A DNA stretch of 64,000 nucleotides from Bacteroidaceae bacterium. GTDB lineage: Bacteria; Bacteroidota; Bacteroidia; Bacteroidales; Bacteroidaceae. Made by a program: the position numbers and the translations under genes. Shown in pieces: positions 10,188-20,073 of this stretch. Position 1 is the stretch's first letter, and each line of letters starts with the position of its first letter. The notes beneath the pieces were generated by a model that saw nothing but the letters and a program-made list of their open reading frames with translations, did not search any database and was not told the origin of the DNA. The stretch spans positions 1 through 64,000 of the forward strand of contig JAGBBX010000043.1 in NCBI GenBank assembly GCA_017938245.1, in the 5' to 3' direction.

Positions 10188-12227
10188 TTACTTTATCTCG
10201 CTTCCGGGTTTAGCCTTAGGCTCAACAGTGAGTAACGACAACTTACCCTCGTTATCCTCGGCACTAAGAATCATACCCTCGCTGACAATGCCACGCATTG
10301 TTCGGGGCGGCAGATTGGCAATGAAGCACACCTGCTTACCCACAAGTTCCTCGGGTTTAAAATGCTTGGCAATACCCGAAAGTATTGTACGTGTCTCCAA
10401 TCCATCGTCAATCTTAAATTGCAGTAATTTATCGGCTTTGGGAACTTTTGTGCACTCGAGCACTGTTCCTACACGCATATCCAACTTAAGAAAATCGTCA
10501 AATGTGCAGTTGGGGCGCACAGGGTTAGCCTTATAGTTGGCAGTCTCATTCTCTTTCTTGATGCGTGCAAGGCGGTCGAGCTGTGCCTGAATAGCATCGT
10601 CCTCAATCTTCTCGAACAAAAGGACTACCTCGCCAAGAGTATGTCCCTCGGGCAGAAGGTCGGTGCGACCAAGATTCTCCCACTTGAACTCCTCGTATGC
10701 GAGCATACTGCGCAGCTTCTTGCTGCTAAATGGGAGGAACGGCTCAAATGCTATAGATAGATTAGCTACCAGCTGAAGCGACAGATTAAGGATTGTTGCC
10801 ACACGCGATAGGTCGCTCTTGGCAAGCTTCCACGGCTCGGTCTCGGCAAGATAGCGGTTACCGATGCGTGCAAGGTTCATCGCCTCTTTCTGCGCCTCGC
10901 GGAACTTGAACTGGTCGAGCAGTTTCTCTACTTCACTCTTCACATTTACAAACTCCTCGATAATAGCCTTGTCGTAGTCGGTAATCTCGCCACAAGCGGG
11001 AACCTTACCATCGAAATATTTCTTTGTGAGCACAAGTGCGCGGTTCACAAAGTTACCGTATACGGCTACAAGCTCATTATTGTTACGCGCCTGGAAATCT
11101 TTCCAAGTGAAATTGTTGTCTTTTGTCTCGGGAGCATTTGCGGTGAGCACGTAACGCAGTACATCCTGCTTGCCGGGGAAATCGACAAGATACTCGTTGA
11201 GCCACACAGCCCAATTACGCGAAGTAGAAATTTTATCGTCTTCGAGATTCAAAAACTCGTTGCTGGGTACATTGTCGGGCAACACATAATCGCCGTGCGC
11301 CTTAAGCATCGAGGGGAACACAATACAGTGGAACACAATATTATCCTTTCCAATAAAGTGCACAAGGCGTGTATCTTCGCTCTTCCACCACTGCTCCCAA
11401 GTGTCGGGCAGCAGCTCTTTTGTGTTACTGATGTAACCGATGGGAGCATCGAACCACACATACAGTACCTTACCCTCGGCACCCTCTACGGGAACAGGAA
11501 TTCCCCAACTGAGATCACGTGTTACAGCACGCTCGCGCAGGCCCGAATCGAGCCAACTCTTACACTGTCCATATACATTACTGCGCCACTCCTTATGCTC
11601 GTTAAGAATCCACTGCTCGAGCCAGGGCTGATATTGGTCAAGGGGAAGATACCAGTGAGTTGTCTTGCGTTTCACAAGAGGATTGCCCGAATCGGCATTA
11701 TAGGGATTGATAAGTTCGTCGGGAGAGAGTGTAGCACCACATTTCTCGCACTGGTCGCCGTATGCGTCGGCAGCGTGACAACGTGGGCACTCGCCACGAA
11801 TATTACGGTCGGTGAGGAACTGCTGTTCCCCCTCATCGTAATACTGCTCGCTCTCCATCTTCACAAACTTTCCATCGTCATAGAGCTTACGGAAAAAGTC
11901 GGATGCCAGCTGTTTGTGAGTATCGGATGTTGTGCGCGAATATACGTCGAACGATATTCCGAATCCTTCGAACGACTCCTTAATGATGTTGTGATAGCGG
12001 TCGACCACATCCTGTGGTGTAATACCCTCTTTCTTGGCGCGGATTGTAACGGGCACACCGTGCTCGTCGCTACCACCAATAAACAGCACATCCTCGCCCT
12101 TAAGACGCAGGTAACGCACATAAATATCGGCTGGAACATATACGCCGGCAAGGTGACCGATGTGCACAGGGCCGTTTGCGTAAGGTAACGCCGATGTAAC
12201 CAAAGTTCTTTTAAATTTCTTCTCCAT
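10188..12227 (-). CDS. metG: Methionyl-tRNA synthetase
   Basis: Class I synthetase of 679 aa charging tRNA-Met. The catalytic Rossmann domain shows [13 protein letters not shown] (HIGH motif), the zinc knuckle [18 protein letters not shown] and [13 protein letters not shown] (KMSKS-equivalent KISTS). An anticodon-binding helical domain follows, and about the last 105 residues form an EMAP-II/Trbp111-type tRNA-binding OB-fold ([20 protein letters not shown]). It is the first gene of the long minus-strand unit; the downstream glycan genes are probably co-transcribed. Confidence 0.97.
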   Translation of the reverse strand: MEKKFKRTLVTSALPYANGPVHIGHLAGVYVPADIYVRYLRLKGEDVLFIGGSDEHGVPVTIRAKKEGITPQDVVDRYHNIIKESFEGFGISFDVYSRTTSDTHKQLASDFFRKLYDDGKFVKMESEQYYDEGEQQFLTDRNIRGECPRCHAADAYGDQCEKCGATLSPDELINPYNADSGNPLVKRKTTHWYLPLDQYQPWLEQWILNEHKEWRSNVYGQCKSWLDSGLRERAVTRDLSWGIPVPVEGAEGKVLYVWFDAPIGYISNTKELLPDTWEQWWKSEDTRLVHFIGKDNIVFHCIVFPSMLKAHGDYVLPDNVPSNEFLNLEDDKISTSRNWAVWLNEYLVDFPGKQDVLRYVLTANAPETKDNNFTWKDFQARNNNELVAVYGNFVNRALVLTKKYFDGKVPACGEITDYDKAIIEEFVNVKSEVEKLLDQFKFREAQKEAMNLARIGNRYLAETEPWKLAKSDLSRVATILNLSLQLVANLSIAFEPFLPFSSKKLRSMLAYEEFKWENLGRTDLLPEGHTLGEVVLLFEKIEDDAIQAQLDRLARIKKENETANYKANPVRPNCTFDDFLKLDMRVGTVLECTKVPKADKLLQFKIDDGLETRTILSGIAKHFKPEELVGKQVCFIANLPPRTMRGIVSEGMILSAEDNEGKLSLLTVEPKAKPGSEIK

Positions 12228-12312
12228 TGAGTTTTATCTTTTTACGTTATTATTCAAAGTAAAACACCGCGCTATTTATAATACGCCCGCGCGATATTTA
12301 TAATTAGAGTCG

Positions 12313-12320
12313 CAAAGGTA
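12313..12320 (-). promoter_or_regulatory. -7 element (TACCTTTG) of metG
   Basis: On the minus strand the sequence reads TACCTTTG, fitting the Bacteroidota -7 consensus TAnnTTTG, about 85 bp before the metG start. No TTG is present at the ideal -33 distance. A near-consensus TATCTTCG for dapB lies on the opposite strand at 12364-12371, so the 166-bp gap holds divergent promoters. Confidence 0.5.
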
Positions 12321-12393
12321 ACACTATTTCACGTAAAAACGGACAAGAGAACAAAAAAATAGCTATCTTCGCACCGTAATAAAAATTATTTAT

Positions 12394-13149
12394 ATGAAAA
12401 TAGCGCTTATAGGATATGGTAAAATGGGCAAGACCATCGAAAAGATTGCCATTGAGAGAGGACACGAGATTGTTTCGATAATTGATATAGAGAACCGAGA
12501 CGACATATTCGGCCCTGCATTTGCATCGGCCGACGTTGCAATAGAATTTACAGCACCTGCAGTTGCATATAACAATTGTATTGATGCAATGAAGGCAGGA
12601 GTGAAAGTTGTCAGCGGCAGTACCGGATGGATTCACAACCACGAAGAGGAGATGCGTCGCCTGTGCAACGAAGATGGAAAAACCCTCTTTTGGTCGAGTA
12701 ATTTCAGCCTCGGTGTGGCAATATTCTCGGCAGTGAACCGCTATTTGGCAAAAATTATGAACCGCTTCCCCGGCTACGAGGTAACTATGGAAGAAACTCA
12801 CCACATTCACAAATTAGATGCTCCCAGTGGAACAGCAATCACTCTTGGCGAGGGGATAATTGAAAATCTCGACCGAAAAAGTTCGTGGATTCTGGGCGAC
12901 GTTGTAAACCCCGACGGCAGCATAACAAAAGGAAAGGCCGCTGCCGAGGACGAGCTTCGCATAAACGCCATTCGTCGCGACGAGGTTCCAGGCATACACT
13001 CGATAAGCTACACATCGGATGCCGATACAATTACCATCACCCACGACGCGAAAAACCGCAGCGGTTTTGCACTTGGTGCAGTTCTTGCAGCCGAGTACCT
13101 ACAGGAGCACAGTGGTTTCTTAGGAATGAAAGACTTGTTCGATTTTTAA
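12394..13149 (+). CDS. dapB: 4-hydroxy-tetrahydrodipicolinate reductase
   Basis: Cytosolic enzyme of lysine/diaminopimelate synthesis that reduces HTPA with NAD(P)H. The N-terminus has the nucleotide-binding ALIGYGKMGKTIE segment. The catalytic motif reads ETHHIHKLDAPSGTA (HH plus K in the DAPSGTA loop), and the C-terminus closes with the usual RSGFALGAVLAAEYL helix. At 251 aa it is full length. lepB and the wbqC-like gene follow on the same strand. Confidence 0.96.
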   Translation: MKIALIGYGKMGKTIEKIAIERGHEIVSIIDIENRDDIFGPAFASADVAIEFTAPAVAYNNCIDAMKAGVKVVSGSTGWIHNHEEEMRRLCNEDGKTLFWSSNFSLGVAIFSAVNRYLAKIMNRFPGYEVTMEETHHIHKLDAPSGTAITLGEGIIENLDRKSSWILGDVVNPDGSITKGKAAAEDELRINAIRRDEVPGIHSISYTSDADTITITHDAKNRSGFALGAVLAAEYLQEHSGFLGMKDLFDF

Positions 13150-13215
13150 AAAAGTTAACACACTAAAAACAATATAGGCAACAGAAAGTACGTTTCTACC
13201 ATAAAAAATAGAATT

Positions 13216-14637
13216 ATGAGAAAACCTACACGCAAAGACCTTATAAAACTATCGGTAGTGCTGGCACTTTACCTTCTTTTCCTCGTTTGGGTGAAAAGTT
13301 GGTTGGGGCTACTTGCAATCCCCTTTATTATCGATAATTACACTACAAAATTTATCCCGTGGGGATGGTGGAAGAACTCAAAGAACAAACTTTTGCGTAA
13401 TGTAATGAGTTGGGTTGATGCGCTTGTATTTGCACTTGTTGCTGTATATTTCGTAAACCAATTCTTTTTTCAGAACTATGTTATCCCAACATCGTCACTC
13501 GAGAAATCTCTGCTGGTAGGCGATTATCTTTTTGTTAGCAAGGCCAACTACGGCCCTCGCAAGCCAAACACTCCGCTTAGTATGCCTCTTACACAGCACA
13601 CACTGCCCACCGGCGGCAAGAGTTATATCGATGCCATCCAATGGGATTATGAGCGTGTTGCCGGGTTCGAAGATATAGAGCTTGGCGACATTGTGGTATT
13701 TAACTACCCGGCCGGAGATACCGCAACAACCAATCCTCAGATTATCGATTACTACAAAGAGTGCTACCTTATAGGTGCCGAGCGCTATCCCAATACAGCG
13801 CCAATGGACAGCCTCAGCATAGAACGTCAACGTGCTGTTTACAACCTTTACTACGCTGCAGGAAGCGAATACATCGAGGAGAACAAGCACATATACGGCG
13901 AAAAAATATGGCGTCCCGTCGACCGACGCGAGAACTATGTTAAACGCTGCGTGGGACTCCCCGGTGATGTACTTGAGATAAAGGATAAACAGATTTATCT
14001 CAACGGCAAGATTACAAAAGAGCCCGACAACGTACAGTTCAACTATTGGGTGCAGCTGAAAGCCAATATTCCCGAAAGAGTGCGCCACGAGCTTGGTATT
14101 AGCAAAAAAGACATCAGCGATGGCAACTGTGGTAAAGGGTTGCTGTGCCTGCCATTGACAAATGCTACACGCGACAAATTGGCAAGCTACACCAAGATTG
14201 TCGACAAGATAGAACCATTCAAGAACCCCAACGACTACACCTACCCTCTTAACGCCAACTACAAATGGACTGCCGACAATTACGGTCCTGTATGGATACC
14301 CAAAAGAGGAGAGAGCATAGAGCTGACACTCGAGAACCTGCCTATCTACGAACGTCCGATAGCTGTTTACGAAGGAAACAAACTACAAGTAAAGGATGGT
14401 AAGATTTACATAAACGATAAGGAGAGCAACAGCTACACATTCAAGATGGACTACTATTGGATGATGGGCGACAACCGCCACAATAGCGCCGACTCGCGCT
14501 ACTGGGGTTTTGTTCCCGAAGACCATATTGTCGGAAAACCGCTCTTTATATGGCTCTCACTCGACGAAGATCGTGGTTGGTTCGACGGCAAGATACGCTG
14601 GAACCGCCTGTTCCGTAGTGTCGGAAATTACAAATAA
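13216..14637 (+). CDS. lepB: Signal peptidase I, enlarged
   Basis: Inner-membrane leader peptidase (S26A) releasing exported proteins. Hydrophobic segments near residues 10-40 and 66-85 precede the catalytic loop YVIPTSSLEKSLL, where Ser94 aligns with the nucleophile. The general-base Lys243 lies in ENYVKRCVGLPGD, and the C-terminal box GDNRHNSADSRYWGFVPEDH is intact. At 473 aa it is far longer than Gram-positive or E. coli forms because about 100 residues separate the Ser and Lys boxes and about 150 more precede the last box. Such large LepB proteins are usual in Bacteroidales. Confidence 0.94.
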   Translation: MRKPTRKDLIKLSVVLALYLLFLVWVKSWLGLLAIPFIIDNYTTKFIPWGWWKNSKNKLLRNVMSWVDALVFALVAVYFVNQFFFQNYVIPTSSLEKSLLVGDYLFVSKANYGPRKPNTPLSMPLTQHTLPTGGKSYIDAIQWDYERVAGFEDIELGDIVVFNYPAGDTATTNPQIIDYYKECYLIGAERYPNTAPMDSLSIERQRAVYNLYYAAGSEYIEENKHIYGEKIWRPVDRRENYVKRCVGLPGDVLEIKDKQIYLNGKITKEPDNVQFNYWVQLKANIPERVRHELGISKKDISDGNCGKGLLCLPLTNATRDKLASYTKIVDKIEPFKNPNDYTYPLNANYKWTADNYGPVWIPKRGESIELTLENLPIYERPIAVYEGNKLQVKDGKIYINDKESNSYTFKMDYYWMMGDNRHNSADSRYWGFVPEDHIVGKPLFIWLSLDEDRGWFDGKIRWNRLFRSVGNYK

Positions 14638-14641
14638 GACA

Positions 14642-15277
14642 ATGCAGATAATATCACACCCATTGTACCTTGCACCCATTCCCCTGTATGCACAACTATA
14701 TGCATCACAGGGGATGCTGCTTGATGCCGACAGCAGTTTTATTAAACAAACATTTCGCAACCGTACTATTATTGCAACCGAAAACGGAGCGCAGGCATTA
14801 ACCATTCCTGTCGTTCATAATTATTTACAAACAATGCGCGATGTACGCATCAGCGAGCACGGTAACTGGAGACACCAACATTGGAATGCCATACAAAGTG
14901 CCTATCGCAAAAGTCCCTTCTTCGACTATTATGCCGATGACTTTGCCCATTTTTATGAAGAAAAGGATGGTTTTCTACTCGACTTCAATATGCGCCTGCA
15001 CAATGTAGTCTGCGAACTTTTAGGACTTGAAAGAGAAATTGCGATACTCGAAAAAACATCGGTAGAATCGATAGAAAACAACTTTTCAGACCTTCGCCCT
15101 TTAGCTTCGGTGCAAGAGATAGAAAAAGAAAAGTATCTTAATTATCAACCCTATTATCAGGTTTTTGCACAGCGCAACGGTTTTATTCCCAATCTCAGTA
15201 TTATAGACCTGCTTTTCAATATGGGCCCCGAGGGACTATTGGTACTTAGAGACACAAAACACCTATCGAGTAAGTAA
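14642..15277 (+). CDS. WbqC-family protein
   Basis: A soluble protein of 211 aa beginning MQIISHPLYLAPI. The family signature is present: the N-terminal P-x-Y-L-x-P-x-P-Y region, then QHWNAIQSAYRKSPFFDYYADDF around the middle. WbqC-like proteins are found in O-antigen loci and near lepB in Bacteroidales; their activity is not established. I chose the ATG 4 bp after the lepB stop, because the longer frame would run inside lepB. It is likely co-transcribed with lepB. Confidence 0.83.
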   Translation: MQIISHPLYLAPIPLYAQLYASQGMLLDADSSFIKQTFRNRTIIATENGAQALTIPVVHNYLQTMRDVRISEHGNWRHQHWNAIQSAYRKSPFFDYYADDFAHFYEEKDGFLLDFNMRLHNVVCELLGLEREIAILEKTSVESIENNFSDLRPLASVQEIEKEKYLNYQPYYQVFAQRNGFIPNLSIIDLLFNMGPEGLLVLRDTKHLSSK

Positions 15278-15305
15278 CAATCACATACTTAGAATTATAT
15301 TTACA

Positions 15306-15354
15306 TTTAAACAATAGAAACGGACTCAAAAAGAGTCCGTTTCTATTGTTTAAA
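15306..15354. terminator. Bidirectional terminator, 22-bp perfect stem
   Basis: Arms 15306-15327 and 15333-15354 are perfectly complementary around an AAAAA loop, with A/T-rich ends on both sides. It lies between the convergent 3' ends of the WbqC-like gene and the cysteine-rich lipoprotein gene and can stop both. Confidence 0.88.
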
Positions 15355-15380
15355 TAACGTTTTTCTTATCGGTATTTATG

Positions 15381-15731
15381 TTATTTCTTGCACTCGGTTT
15401 TGCAACCTTCGGCCTTGTTGCAAGGTGTGTCACAAGCTTTTTCACACTCAGTTTTCTTGCAATCGGTTTTACAACACTCGGCACAAGAAGCCTTGTCGCA
15501 AGCACCCTGCTTGCACTCGGCTTTACCGCACTCTTTCTTACATCCTTCGGCTTTATCACAAGCATCCTTGGTGCACTCGCTCTTTTCACAATGTTTAGCC
15601 TTGTCACAAGCAGCCTTTGTACACTCTACTTTCTGAGCCGAAGCATTGTTAGCCTCGTTACCACCCTGCTGTGAACAAGCCGAGAACATAAACATAGAGA
15701 ACAATGCTATCGCAAAAAATTTCATTTTCAT
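15381..15731 (-). CDS. Cysteine-rich lipoprotein, metallothionein-like
   Basis: A 116-aa protein with a clear type II signal peptide (MKMKFFAIALFSMFMFSAC; lipid Cys19) followed by a short SQQGGNEANN linker and about 80 residues with 18 further cysteines spaced every 4-6 residues. Repeats of the type C-[TDKE]-K-x-x-C and DKAEGCK recur, and the rest is almost entirely Lys, Glu, Asp and Ala. This composition suggests metal (Zn, Cu or Cd) binding or a disulfide-bonded envelope protein; I cannot assign a family. It is monocistronic, with a strong shared terminator downstream. Confidence 0.75.
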   Translation of the reverse strand: MKMKFFAIALFSMFMFSACSQQGGNEANNASAQKVECTKAACDKAKHCEKSECTKDACDKAEGCKKECGKAECKQGACDKASCAECCKTDCKKTECEKACDTPCNKAEGCKTECKK

Positions 15732-16065
15732 ATTTCTAAAAATTTAAGTGTTAGACATCTTTTCGCTGCCAAATTATTAATTATTTTTATCTCTTCAAAA
15801 TAAATAAAGATAAAATTTCAAAAATTATATTTTAATCACATTTTTAAATACATTTTATCTACAAATAATGGATTTTGGAATCAAAATGTAAAGTAAGCAG
15901 AGACAGACAACCAACAAAACCAAATAGTGCAAACAGTACTGCTTTTTAGCGACTTATTATAATTTTATTTAATTTAATTGAACAATTACCCCGTATTAGT
16001 TGGTTTTATTAATAAAATTCGCTAACTTGCGAAATCTAAAGTGTTGCATATAATATTATTACGAA
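15732..16065. other. AT-rich intergenic gap between divergent genes
   Basis: These 334 bases separate the divergent lipoprotein and START-like genes and are AT-rich. A weak -7-like TAACTTGC (16023-16030) lies upstream of the START-like gene. I see no RNA gene and no ORF worth calling. Confidence 0.5.
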
Positions 16066-16449
16066 ATGATGAAGAAAGAAAAATTTCACATTGAATATCC
16101 TCTAAAAGGAAGTGCTGCTATGATATGGCGCTATATTGGAACAGCACCCGGTTTATCCATGTGGTTTTCTGATAGAACATCAATAGAGGGTAAGACTTTT
16201 AATTTTTACTGGGGCAAAGAGGAGCATCGTTCGGCTTCACTCATAGCACAGCGCAACGGTGTATATGTTCGCTTGAGATGGGACGATGAAGAGAATTACA
16301 CGTTTTTCGAGATGAGAATAACATTCAACGAAATGACGCGCGAACACACTCTTGATATAACCGATTTTGCCGAACCCTCTGAAATTGACGATCAAAAAGA
16401 TTTGTGGGATTCGCAAATAGAGCATCTAAAGCGACAATCGGGAATGTAA
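16066..16449 (+). CDS. START-like domain protein
   Basis: A small soluble protein of 127 aa. The pattern KFHIEYPLKGSAAMIWRYIG, followed by GLSMWFSD and the alternating strands ending in a C-terminal helix (DLWDSQIEHLKRQSGM), fits the SRPBCC/START-like helix-grip fold common in Bacteroidota. The ligand and function are unknown. The first of two adjacent Met codons is used. It is followed by its own terminator, so it is probably transcribed alone. Confidence 0.75.
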   Translation: MMKKEKFHIEYPLKGSAAMIWRYIGTAPGLSMWFSDRTSIEGKTFNFYWGKEEHRSASLIAQRNGVYVRLRWDDEENYTFFEMRITFNEMTREHTLDITDFAEPSEIDDQKDLWDSQIEHLKRQSGM

Positions 16450-16515
16450 AGACACTATCTCGGTAACATTATAGACTTATAAAAACAGGTTATCTATAAT
16501 CTGTTGTATTCATTT

Positions 16516-16548
16516 AGCGCTATCTCATCCGTTGATAGCGCTTTTTTT
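16516..16548 (+). terminator. Rho-independent terminator
   Basis: Stem AGCGCTATC / GATAGCGCT with a 9-nt loop, running directly into a T-run. It lies 67 bp after the START-like gene. Confidence 0.88.
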
Positions 16549-16623
16549 ATAATATTTTTATGATATTAGAGGTCTAAGCTATTTAATTTTTGTCAATAAG
16601 GAGCAAAATCACACATTTTATGC

Positions 16624-16631
16624 TAACTTTG
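16624..16631 (+). promoter_or_regulatory. -7 element (TAACTTTG) upstream of lptF/G
   Basis: TAACTTTG matches the Bacteroidota -7 consensus TAnnTTTG, about 78 bp before the permease start. No TTG is present at the expected -33 distance, so the promoter may need an activator or may be weak. Confidence 0.55.
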
Positions 16632-16708
16632 CACGGTATTGTGTATTATCGGAAGATAATATACAATTACAACATACTAACATAAAATAAGAGAGCACAA
16701 CGGTATCT

Positions 16709-18634
16709 ATGCGACTACCCGATTTTTTACGTATAAAAAAACTCGACCTTTTCATAATAAAGAGTTTCAGCCTGTTATTGGCGGGAACATTCTTTATATG
16801 TCTTTTTATCTTCATTATGCAGTTGCTGTGGAGGTGGGTAGATGATTTTGTAGGTAAAGGACTCGACTTTGATGTTCTTGCACAATTCTTCTTTCTTGGC
16901 TCGGTGACATTGGTTGGTCAGGCTCTGCCGCTTGCCATTCTGTTAGCCGCCCTTATGACATTCGGAAATTTTGGCGAACGATTGGAACTTCTGGCAATGA
17001 AAGCCGCCGGAATACCTCTGTTGCGTATTATGGCACCCCTTGTAGTAGAGTGCGCCATTCTGGGTTGTATATCATTTTATTTTCAGAATGTGATAGGCCC
17101 AAAGGCGCAGGTGAAATTATATACTGTACTCTACTCCATAAAACAAGCCTCGCCCGAGGTTGAGATTCCCGAGGGTGTTTTCTATGATAAGATAGAGGGA
17201 TTCAATCTTTTTGTTAAGGAGAAAGACAAAGAGACGGGAATGTTGTATAATATAATGATTTACGACCTTCGCGAGGGATTCGACAAGACACGTATCCTTG
17301 TTGCCGACTCGGGAAAGATGGTGACAAGCGACGACCAACGATTCCTCACTCTGAGTCTTTACAGCGGAGAGTTGTTCGAGAATCTTCCTATAAACAACAA
17401 AGACAACCGTAAGAACAAAAATGTACCCTACCGCCGCGAAAGCTATCGCGAAAAGGTAGTAATGATTGAGTTCGAGGGGGGATTCAGTATGCAGGACGGC
17501 TCTTTCCTCAACACACAGGCTGCAAGCAAAAATATGCTACAGTTGCAACACTCTATCGACTCGCTCACCCTGCACAACGACAGCGTAGGACTAAGCAATT
17601 TACGCTCGGCAATGAGAAACTCCTACCAGATGAGGAACGACTTCACAAAGGAGGATTCTACATATATGGCAAAAGACAATTTGGCATATATAAATGTAGA
17701 CAGTGTCTATAATATTGCCACTAAAGCCGACAAAAAGAGATGGAAAAGTAACGAACTTACAAAAATAAAACAGACAAAGAGCGACCTTGAGATAAAGAAA
17801 AACATAATGCGCTCGCTCGACAAAGACCTGAACAAACACAAACTTGTGTGGTGGGAGAAAATTACTCTATCGCTCGGTTGCTTGATATTCTTCTTCATCG
17901 GTGCCCCACTTGGAGCCATAGTGCGTAAGGGAGGTTTGGGATATCCTGTGCTAATTTCGGTTGCCACATTCGTGCTCTACTATATATTCAACACTTCGGG
18001 ATATAAAATGGCGCGCGAAGGCGAATGGTATATTTGGATAGGAGCCTGGATGAGTACAATGGTACTTTTTCCTTTGGGAATGTTGTTTACCTATCAGTCG
18101 AACAAAGACTCGGCAATACTTAATATGGATGCCTATAAAGAGTTCTTCCGCAAGTTGCTGGGACTAAGAGAGAAACGCAATGTTACTCTTAAAGAGGTAA
18201 TAATCGACGACCCCGACTACCCCGCAAACTACGAGACACTTAAGGAGATAATAGATACCTCTCACAATTTCCGCAAGAAGAACAAGTTAAAGAGACTGCC
18301 ATCTATCGGACGCATATTCTTCAGAGAGGGTAACGAAGATATTATCGTAGATATGAGCGAAAAACTCGATGCCCTTGTCGAGGAGATGGGTAACAGCAAG
18401 AATAAAAAGGTTATAATACTGCTTAATATGTTGCCTATAATAGCAGCAAAGGCAATAACATCGCCATTGGAGAAAAAGTGGATGAATGTAGTTGCAATTA
18501 TACTCTTCCCCATTGGCACAGCAATATATATAAGAGCTTGTATGTATAGGTTCCGTCTGCTGCGCGACCTCATAAAAACCGAGCAGACAGCAAAGAAACT
18601 TATGGAGAGAATGAAAAAAGACAATTTAGTATAA
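16709..18634 (+). CDS. LptF/LptG-family LPS export permease
   Basis: Inner-membrane permease component of LPS transport (YjgP/YjgQ family). N-terminal helices (residues about 12-110) begin [20 protein letters not shown] periplasmic jellyroll-type domain follows (about 120-260), with a Lys/Asp-rich insert and then the C-terminal helices (about 385-470). Roughly 170 further residues end in another membrane segment, making 641 aa, much longer than proteobacterial LptF or LptG (about 360). ribBA follows 16 bp downstream. Confidence 0.88.
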   Translation: MRLPDFLRIKKLDLFIIKSFSLLLAGTFFICLFIFIMQLLWRWVDDFVGKGLDFDVLAQFFFLGSVTLVGQALPLAILLAALMTFGNFGERLELLAMKAAGIPLLRIMAPLVVECAILGCISFYFQNVIGPKAQVKLYTVLYSIKQASPEVEIPEGVFYDKIEGFNLFVKEKDKETGMLYNIMIYDLREGFDKTRILVADSGKMVTSDDQRFLTLSLYSGELFENLPINNKDNRKNKNVPYRRESYREKVVMIEFEGGFSMQDGSFLNTQAASKNMLQLQHSIDSLTLHNDSVGLSNLRSAMRNSYQMRNDFTKEDSTYMAKDNLAYINVDSVYNIATKADKKRWKSNELTKIKQTKSDLEIKKNIMRSLDKDLNKHKLVWWEKITLSLGCLIFFFIGAPLGAIVRKGGLGYPVLISVATFVLYYIFNTSGYKMAREGEWYIWIGAWMSTMVLFPLGMLFTYQSNKDSAILNMDAYKEFFRKLLGLREKRNVTLKEVIIDDPDYPANYETLKEIIDTSHNFRKKNKLKRLPSIGRIFFREGNEDIIVDMSEKLDALVEEMGNSKNKKVIILLNMLPIIAAKAITSPLEKKWMNVVAIILFPIGTAIYIRACMYRFRLLRDLIKTEQTAKKLMERMKKDNLV

Positions 18635-18650
18635 CGTAACAGAATTATAT

Positions 18651-19862
18651 ATGGAGAAATTCAAACTTAATACAATAGAAGAGGCAATAGAGGATTTCCG
18701 CGAAGGAAAATTTGTTATTGTGGTCGATGATGAAGACCGCGAGAATGAAGGAGACTTTATTATAGCAGCAGAGAAGATTACCCCCGAGAAGGTAAACTTT
18801 ATGCTTAAAAACGGCCGCGGCGTATTGTGTGTACCCATCACAATGTCGCGTTGCCGCGAGCTTCAGCTCGACCCTCAGGTGAGTGCAAACACAAGCCTTC
18901 TTGGTACCCCTTTTACCGTAACGGTAGATAAGATTGAGGGATGCACGACAGGAGTATCGGCCGACGACCGCGCTGCAACAATAAAAGCCCTTGCCGACCC
19001 TGCAAGCAAACCAGAGACCTTTGCCCGTCCAGGACACATCAACCCTCTGTATGCACAAGATAAAGGTGTTTTACGCCGTGCAGGACACACCGAGGCCGGT
19101 ATAGACCTTGCCCGTCTGGCAGGACTCAACCCCTGCGCAGCCCTCATAGAGATAATGAACGAAGATGGTACTATGGCACGTATGCCCCAGCTTGTCGAGA
19201 TAGCAAAAGAGCACGGTCTTAAAATTGTGTGCATACGCGACCTTATCGAGTTCCGTTTGCGTCAGGAGTCGCTCGTAGAGCGTGGCGAAGAGGTCGATAT
19301 GCCCACCGAGTGGGGACACTTCCGTCTTATTCCCTTTAAGCAGAAGTCTAATGGTCTTGAGCACGTAGCACTTATAAAAGGCGAATGGAAAGAGGATGAG
19401 CCAATCCTTGTGCGTGTTCACTCATCTTGTATAACAGGCGACATTTTCGGCTCGAAGCGTTGCGACTGCGGTGCACAGCTACACCGTGCAATGGAACTCA
19501 TCGAGAACGAGAATAAAGGTGTTATAGTATACCTTAATCAAGAGGGGCGCGGCATTGGCCTTATGAATAAAATGAAGGCTTATAAACTACAGGAAGAGGG
19601 AATGGACACAGTAGACGCCAACCTATGTCTTGGTTTCAAGGCCGACGAGAGAGACTATGGTGTAGGCGCCGAGATTCTTCGTCAGATAGGTGTTCACAAG
19701 ATGCGTCTCATTACCAATAACCCCGTAAAGCGCATCGGCTTAGAGAGCTACGGACTTGAAATAGTAGAGAACATTGGTTGCGAAATAGAGCCCAACAGCC
19801 ACAATTCGCGCTATCTGCACACAAAGGCCGACAGAATGGGACACACACTGCATTTCGATTAA
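18651..19862 (+). CDS. ribBA: DHBP synthase / GTP cyclohydrolase II
   Basis: Bifunctional riboflavin enzyme of 403 aa. Residues about 1-200 form RibB ([11 protein letters not shown] acidic loop; [15 protein letters not shown]), converting ribulose 5-phosphate to the four-carbon precursor. Residues about 205-403 form RibA, which opens [23 protein letters not shown] carries the three zinc cysteines and [14 protein letters not shown] the phosphate site. Both halves look intact. No FMN riboswitch is visible in the 16-bp gap behind the permease gene. Confidence 0.97.
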   Translation: MEKFKLNTIEEAIEDFREGKFVIVVDDEDRENEGDFIIAAEKITPEKVNFMLKNGRGVLCVPITMSRCRELQLDPQVSANTSLLGTPFTVTVDKIEGCTTGVSADDRAATIKALADPASKPETFARPGHINPLYAQDKGVLRRAGHTEAGIDLARLAGLNPCAALIEIMNEDGTMARMPQLVEIAKEHGLKIVCIRDLIEFRLRQESLVERGEEVDMPTEWGHFRLIPFKQKSNGLEHVALIKGEWKEDEPILVRVHSSCITGDIFGSKRCDCGAQLHRAMELIENENKGVIVYLNQEGRGIGLMNKMKAYKLQEEGMDTVDANLCLGFKADERDYGVGAEILRQIGVHKMRLITNNPVKRIGLESYGLEIVENIGCEIEPNSHNSRYLHTKADRMGHTLHFD

Positions 19863-19879
19863 TAGTAAGAATTTATTAT

Positions 19880-19919
19880 ACACATAGAGACCACACCGCG
19901 CGGTGTGGTCTCTATGTGT
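19880..19919 (+). terminator. Terminator, 40-bp perfect palindrome
   Basis: Perfect inverted repeat with 20-nt arms meeting at CCGC|GCGG, followed by a short T-rich tail (TTTCTAT). It closes the lptF/G-ribBA unit 18 bp after the ribBA stop. Confidence 0.85.
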
Positions 19920-20015
19920 TTCTATATAGTGCAGAAACTGAATCTAAATATTTTTTAACACACAGAATAATAAAATATAGCGAAAAAAATATAAATAATT
20001 AGCAATATTTCGGTA

Positions 20016-20046
20016 TTGCCGACCTTTCTACGGTAAAATATCTTTG
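20016..20046 (+). promoter_or_regulatory. Promoter of the siderophore uptake operon
   Basis: TTG at 20016-20018, a 20-nt spacer and TATCTTTG at 20039-20046 match the Bacteroidota housekeeping promoter. Transcription would begin about 20 nt before the receptor ATG. I cannot confirm a Fur operator by eye. Confidence 0.75.
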
Positions 20047-20073
20047 CACTCGTAATTTATAACGAACTGCAAG

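Noticed and set aside
15378..15674. Hydrophobic plus-strand ORFs opposite the cysteine-rich lipoprotein
   Set aside because: Their repeats mirror the repeated Cys/Lys codons of the minus-strand gene, which has a true signal peptide and lipobox.
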